Positions 52,857 to 54,573 of a stretch of 54,573 nucleotides of DNA are shown in pieces. The stretch's first letter is position 1. The number at the start of each line of letters is the position of its first letter. The stretch is taken from positions 1-54,573 of the forward strand of contig CAMDGV010000028.1 of assembly GCA_945898055.1 (NCBI GenBank), read 5' to 3'. A program made the position numbers and the translations under genes. The DNA is from Akkermansia muciniphila (GTDB lineage: Bacteria > Verrucomicrobiota > Verrucomicrobiia > Limisphaerales > UBA9464). The notes under the pieces are model-generated. The model was not told where the DNA came from. It was given only the letters and a program-made list of their open reading frames with translations, and did not search any database.

Positions 52857-54359
52857 ATGGCTAAAGCTAAAAAGAACTCAGCCGCCGCGACGGCACTCGC
52901 CGCCGTCGCTGCCGCCCTCCCTAACCTCGCCACTTACGCAGCGAGCACTCCAGCAGGCAAGGACTACATCGTTCGCGATATGGCTCTCGCCGAATGGGGT
53001 CGCAAAGAAATAGCTGTGGCAGAACACGAAATGCCGGGCCTGATGTCGGTCCGCAGAAAGTATTCCAAACAGAAACCTCTTAAAGGCGTTCGTATCACTG
53101 GATCGCTCCACATGACGATTCAAACGGCAGTTCTGATTGAAACCCTCGTCGAATTGGGGGCCAAAGTCCGCTGGGCTTCTTGCAATATTTTCTCTACTCA
53201 AGACCATGCCGCTTCAGCAATCGCAGCAACGGGCGTCCCTGTCTTCGCTTGGAAGGGCGAGACCCTTGAAGAATACTGGGAACTGACTCTGAAGGCCGTA
53301 CTTTTCCCCGGCGATCAGGGCCCTGAACTCGTGGTCGATGACGGAGGTGATGTCACCTTGCTCCTGCACAAGGGCTACGAACTCGAAAACGGGGATAATT
53401 GGGTGAATTCTAAGAGTGAATCCCACGAGGAACAGGTCATTAAGAACCTGCTCAAACGGGTGGCTATAGAAAAGCCCGGTATCTGGACTAAGATGGTCAA
53501 AGCTTGGAAAGGAGTCTCCGAGGAGACGACCACGGGCGTTCATCGTCTCTACAAGTTTGCTGAGCAAGGCAAACTTCTCATTCCAGCGATCAACGTGAAT
53601 GATTCCGTTACCAAGTCGAAATTTGATAATCTCTACGGTTGCCGCGAATCGCTGGCGGATGGTCTGAAGCGTGCCACCGACGTGATGATCGCTGGTAAGG
53701 TCGCGGTGGTTTGCGGTTACGGCGATGTCGGTAAAGGCAGTGCCCATTCTCTTCGTGCCTACGGGGCACGGGTGATTGTCACTGAAATCGATCCGATTAA
53801 CGCCTTGCAGGCCGCGATGGAAGGTTTCGAAGTCAATACACTCGAAAGCACCTTGGGCACCGGCGATATCTATGTCACCACCACCGGCAATTGCGATATC
53901 ATCACCGTGGATCATATCCTGCAAATGAAGGATCAAGCGATTGTTTGTAACATCGGCCACTTCGATAACGAGATTCAAGTCGACAAGCTTAAGGCAGCCA
54001 AGGGTGTTCGAATCGAGAATATCAAGGCCCAATACGACCGATATCATCTGCCCGGAAATAAGAGCATCTACTTATTGGCCGAGGGGCGTCTGGTCAATCT
54101 CGGTTGCGCCACCGGTCATCCGTCCTTCGTTATGTCGACTTCGTTCACTAACCAAACTCTCGCCCAGATTGAACTGTGGCAGAATAAGGACAAATACGAG
54201 AAGACGGTCTATCGTCTTCCCAAGAAATTGGACGAAGAAGTCGCCCGTTTACACCTCGATAAAATTGGAGTTGTGCTTACCAAATTATCTAAACCACAGG
54301 CAGACTATCTTGGAGTGGCACTCGACGGCCCCTACAAGCCGGAACATTATCGCTATTGA
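52857..54359 (+). CDS. ahcY: S-adenosylhomocysteine hydrolase
   Basis: AhcY cleaves S-adenosylhomocysteine to adenosine and homocysteine with bound NAD. The 500-residue product has [36 protein letters not shown], the NAD-binding [27 protein letters not shown] and the C-terminal KPEHYRY. The first ~36 residues ([27 protein letters not shown]) are an Ala/Lys-rich extension ahead of the usual start near [18 protein letters not shown]; it is encoded in frame with the ATG at 52857 and no better start is obvious. The gene ends at a strong intrinsic terminator. Confidence 0.97.
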   Translation: MAKAKKNSAAATALAAVAAALPNLATYAASTPAGKDYIVRDMALAEWGRKEIAVAEHEMPGLMSVRRKYSKQKPLKGVRITGSLHMTIQTAVLIETLVELGAKVRWASCNIFSTQDHAASAIAATGVPVFAWKGETLEEYWELTLKAVLFPGDQGPELVVDDGGDVTLLLHKGYELENGDNWVNSKSESHEEQVIKNLLKRVAIEKPGIWTKMVKAWKGVSEETTTGVHRLYKFAEQGKLLIPAINVNDSVTKSKFDNLYGCRESLADGLKRATDVMIAGKVAVVCGYGDVGKGSAHSLRAYGARVIVTEIDPINALQAAMEGFEVNTLESTLGTGDIYVTTTGNCDIITVDHILQMKDQAIVCNIGHFDNEIQVDKLKAAKGVRIENIKAQYDRYHLPGNKSIYLLAEGRLVNLGCATGHPSFVMSTSFTNQTLAQIELWQNKDKYEKTVYRLPKKLDEEVARLHLDKIGVVLTKLSKPQADYLGVALDGPYKPEHYRY

Positions 54360-54392
54360 CCCAACCTTGCACTGAGGTGCGCTTTAGTTTTG

Positions 54393-54427
54393 AACGGACA
54401 CTCTTAGCCGAGTGTCCGTTTTTTATT
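54393..54427 (+). terminator. Intrinsic terminator of the metK-ahcY transcript
   Basis: AACGGACACTC (54393-54403), loop TTAGCC, and GAGTGTCCGTT (54410-54420) form a perfect 11-bp stem, continued by a T-rich tail (TTTTTTATT) ending by 54427. It starts 34 bases after the ahcY stop. This is the clearest terminator in the window. Confidence 0.93.
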
Positions 54428-54428
54428 G

Positions 54429-54573
54429 GTGCGCCCGGCAGGGCGCGTTTTCTAATGGGTTGAAGTCCCGTACAGGCCCGGCAAGGGGAACTGTTAGCTG
54501 CACGGCAAGGGTGTCCATCGCGAGGTGGGATCTGAAGGAAGCCGGAGGCAAAACACTGGACCGACGAACAGGA
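54429..54573 (+). mobile_element. 5' end of a group IIC (bacterial class C) self-splicing intron, cut by the window edge
   Basis: From GTGCG at 54429 the sequence follows group II domain I closely: an opening GTGCGCCCGGCAGGGCGC, then GTTGAAGTCCCGTAC, AACTGTTAGC, GGCAAGGGTGTCC, CGCGAGGTGGGATCTGAAGGAAGC, GGAGGCAAAAC and ACCGACGAACA. These blocks match in order the well-known class C intron of Oceanobacillus iheyensis as I recall it. Group IIC introns insert just after intrinsic terminators, and this one begins two bases after the ahcY terminator's T tail. The intron-encoded reverse transcriptase and the 3' domains V-VI would lie beyond the right edge, so whether it is complete is unknown. Confidence 0.88.

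Noticed and set aside
53214-54047. 277-codon minus-strand open frame opposite ahcY
   Set aside because: It lies wholly within ahcY on the other strand, has no recognisable family motif, and reads as the complement of conserved AhcY codons.
1-54573. CRISPR array, tRNA or rRNA genes
   Set aside because: I saw no regularly spaced direct repeats, and no cloverleaf or rRNA signature sequence on either strand; a tRNAscan/Infernal run would be decisive.

Overview
The window looks like a chromosomal segment of a Verrucomicrobiota (PVC superphylum) bacterium. This is inferred from gene content: a secreted HEAT-repeat protein with a C-terminal CxxCH haem domain of the Pirellula/Verrucomicrobium type, a Chlamydia-like metal permease fused to a DtxR-type regulator, a remnant of a YncE/phosphoesterase protein common in the PVC group, Tat-exported xylose-isomerase-like TIM barrels, and a secreted subtilase with a C-terminal domain typical of this group. 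Base composition is moderate and even. Many clear genes have no visible Shine-Dalgarno sequence.

Layout. 1-2.8 kb: a partial REP-type transposase at the left edge, quinolinate synthase (nadA) and a secreted protein of unknown function. 3-6.6 kb: a TIM-barrel protein, an exostosin-like glycosyltransferase, a fructokinase-like PfkB kinase and the remnant of a GH32 fructan/sucrose hydrolase. 6.6-11.4 kb: a divergent manganese/iron locus with a stand-alone MntR-like repressor facing a four-gene ABC importer (binding protein, ATPase, permease-regulator fusion, permease). 11.5-14.9 kb: citrate synthase and both succinyl-CoA synthetase subunits. 15-24.2 kb: a YggT-like membrane protein, a decayed IS66 transposase, a nuclease-helicase fusion overlapping an MBL exonuclease gene, an orphan histidine kinase, a Tat-exported TIM barrel and acetyl-CoA synthetase. 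24.5-24.7 kb: a structured RNA resembling 6S RNA. 24.8-31.4 kb: hemL, holA, a bifunctional-nuclease-family protein and a large secreted subtilase. 31.5-36.6 kb: argF, a phosphoesterase, an HExxH membrane protein, a PTS IIA protein and argS. 36.6-37.9 kb: a decay zone with two gene remnants. 38-42.1 kb: a DUF7009-like protein, then an envelope cluster on the minus strand (BamD-like TPR protein, LptE-like lipoprotein, PQQ-type propeller, Lgt). 42.3-47.9 kb: YqgE, a nucleosidase, PpnP and the large haem protein. 48.4-51.4 kb: a CapD/FlaA1-like nucleotide-sugar dehydratase and trpD. 51.6-54.6 kb: metK and ahcY (the S-adenosylmethionine cycle), an intrinsic terminator, and directly after it the 5' end of a group IIC intron running off the right edge.

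Most of the window is housekeeping metabolism. The signals most worth following are the two-regulator metal locus with its membrane-tethered repressor domain, the nuclease-helicase plus MBL exonuclease pair, the group IIC intron in its expected post-terminator site, the 6S-like RNA, and several gene remnants that record recent losses. No CRISPR array, rRNA or tRNA was recognised. I found no clear phage island or wholly new system; the metal locus is the best candidate for an under-described one.
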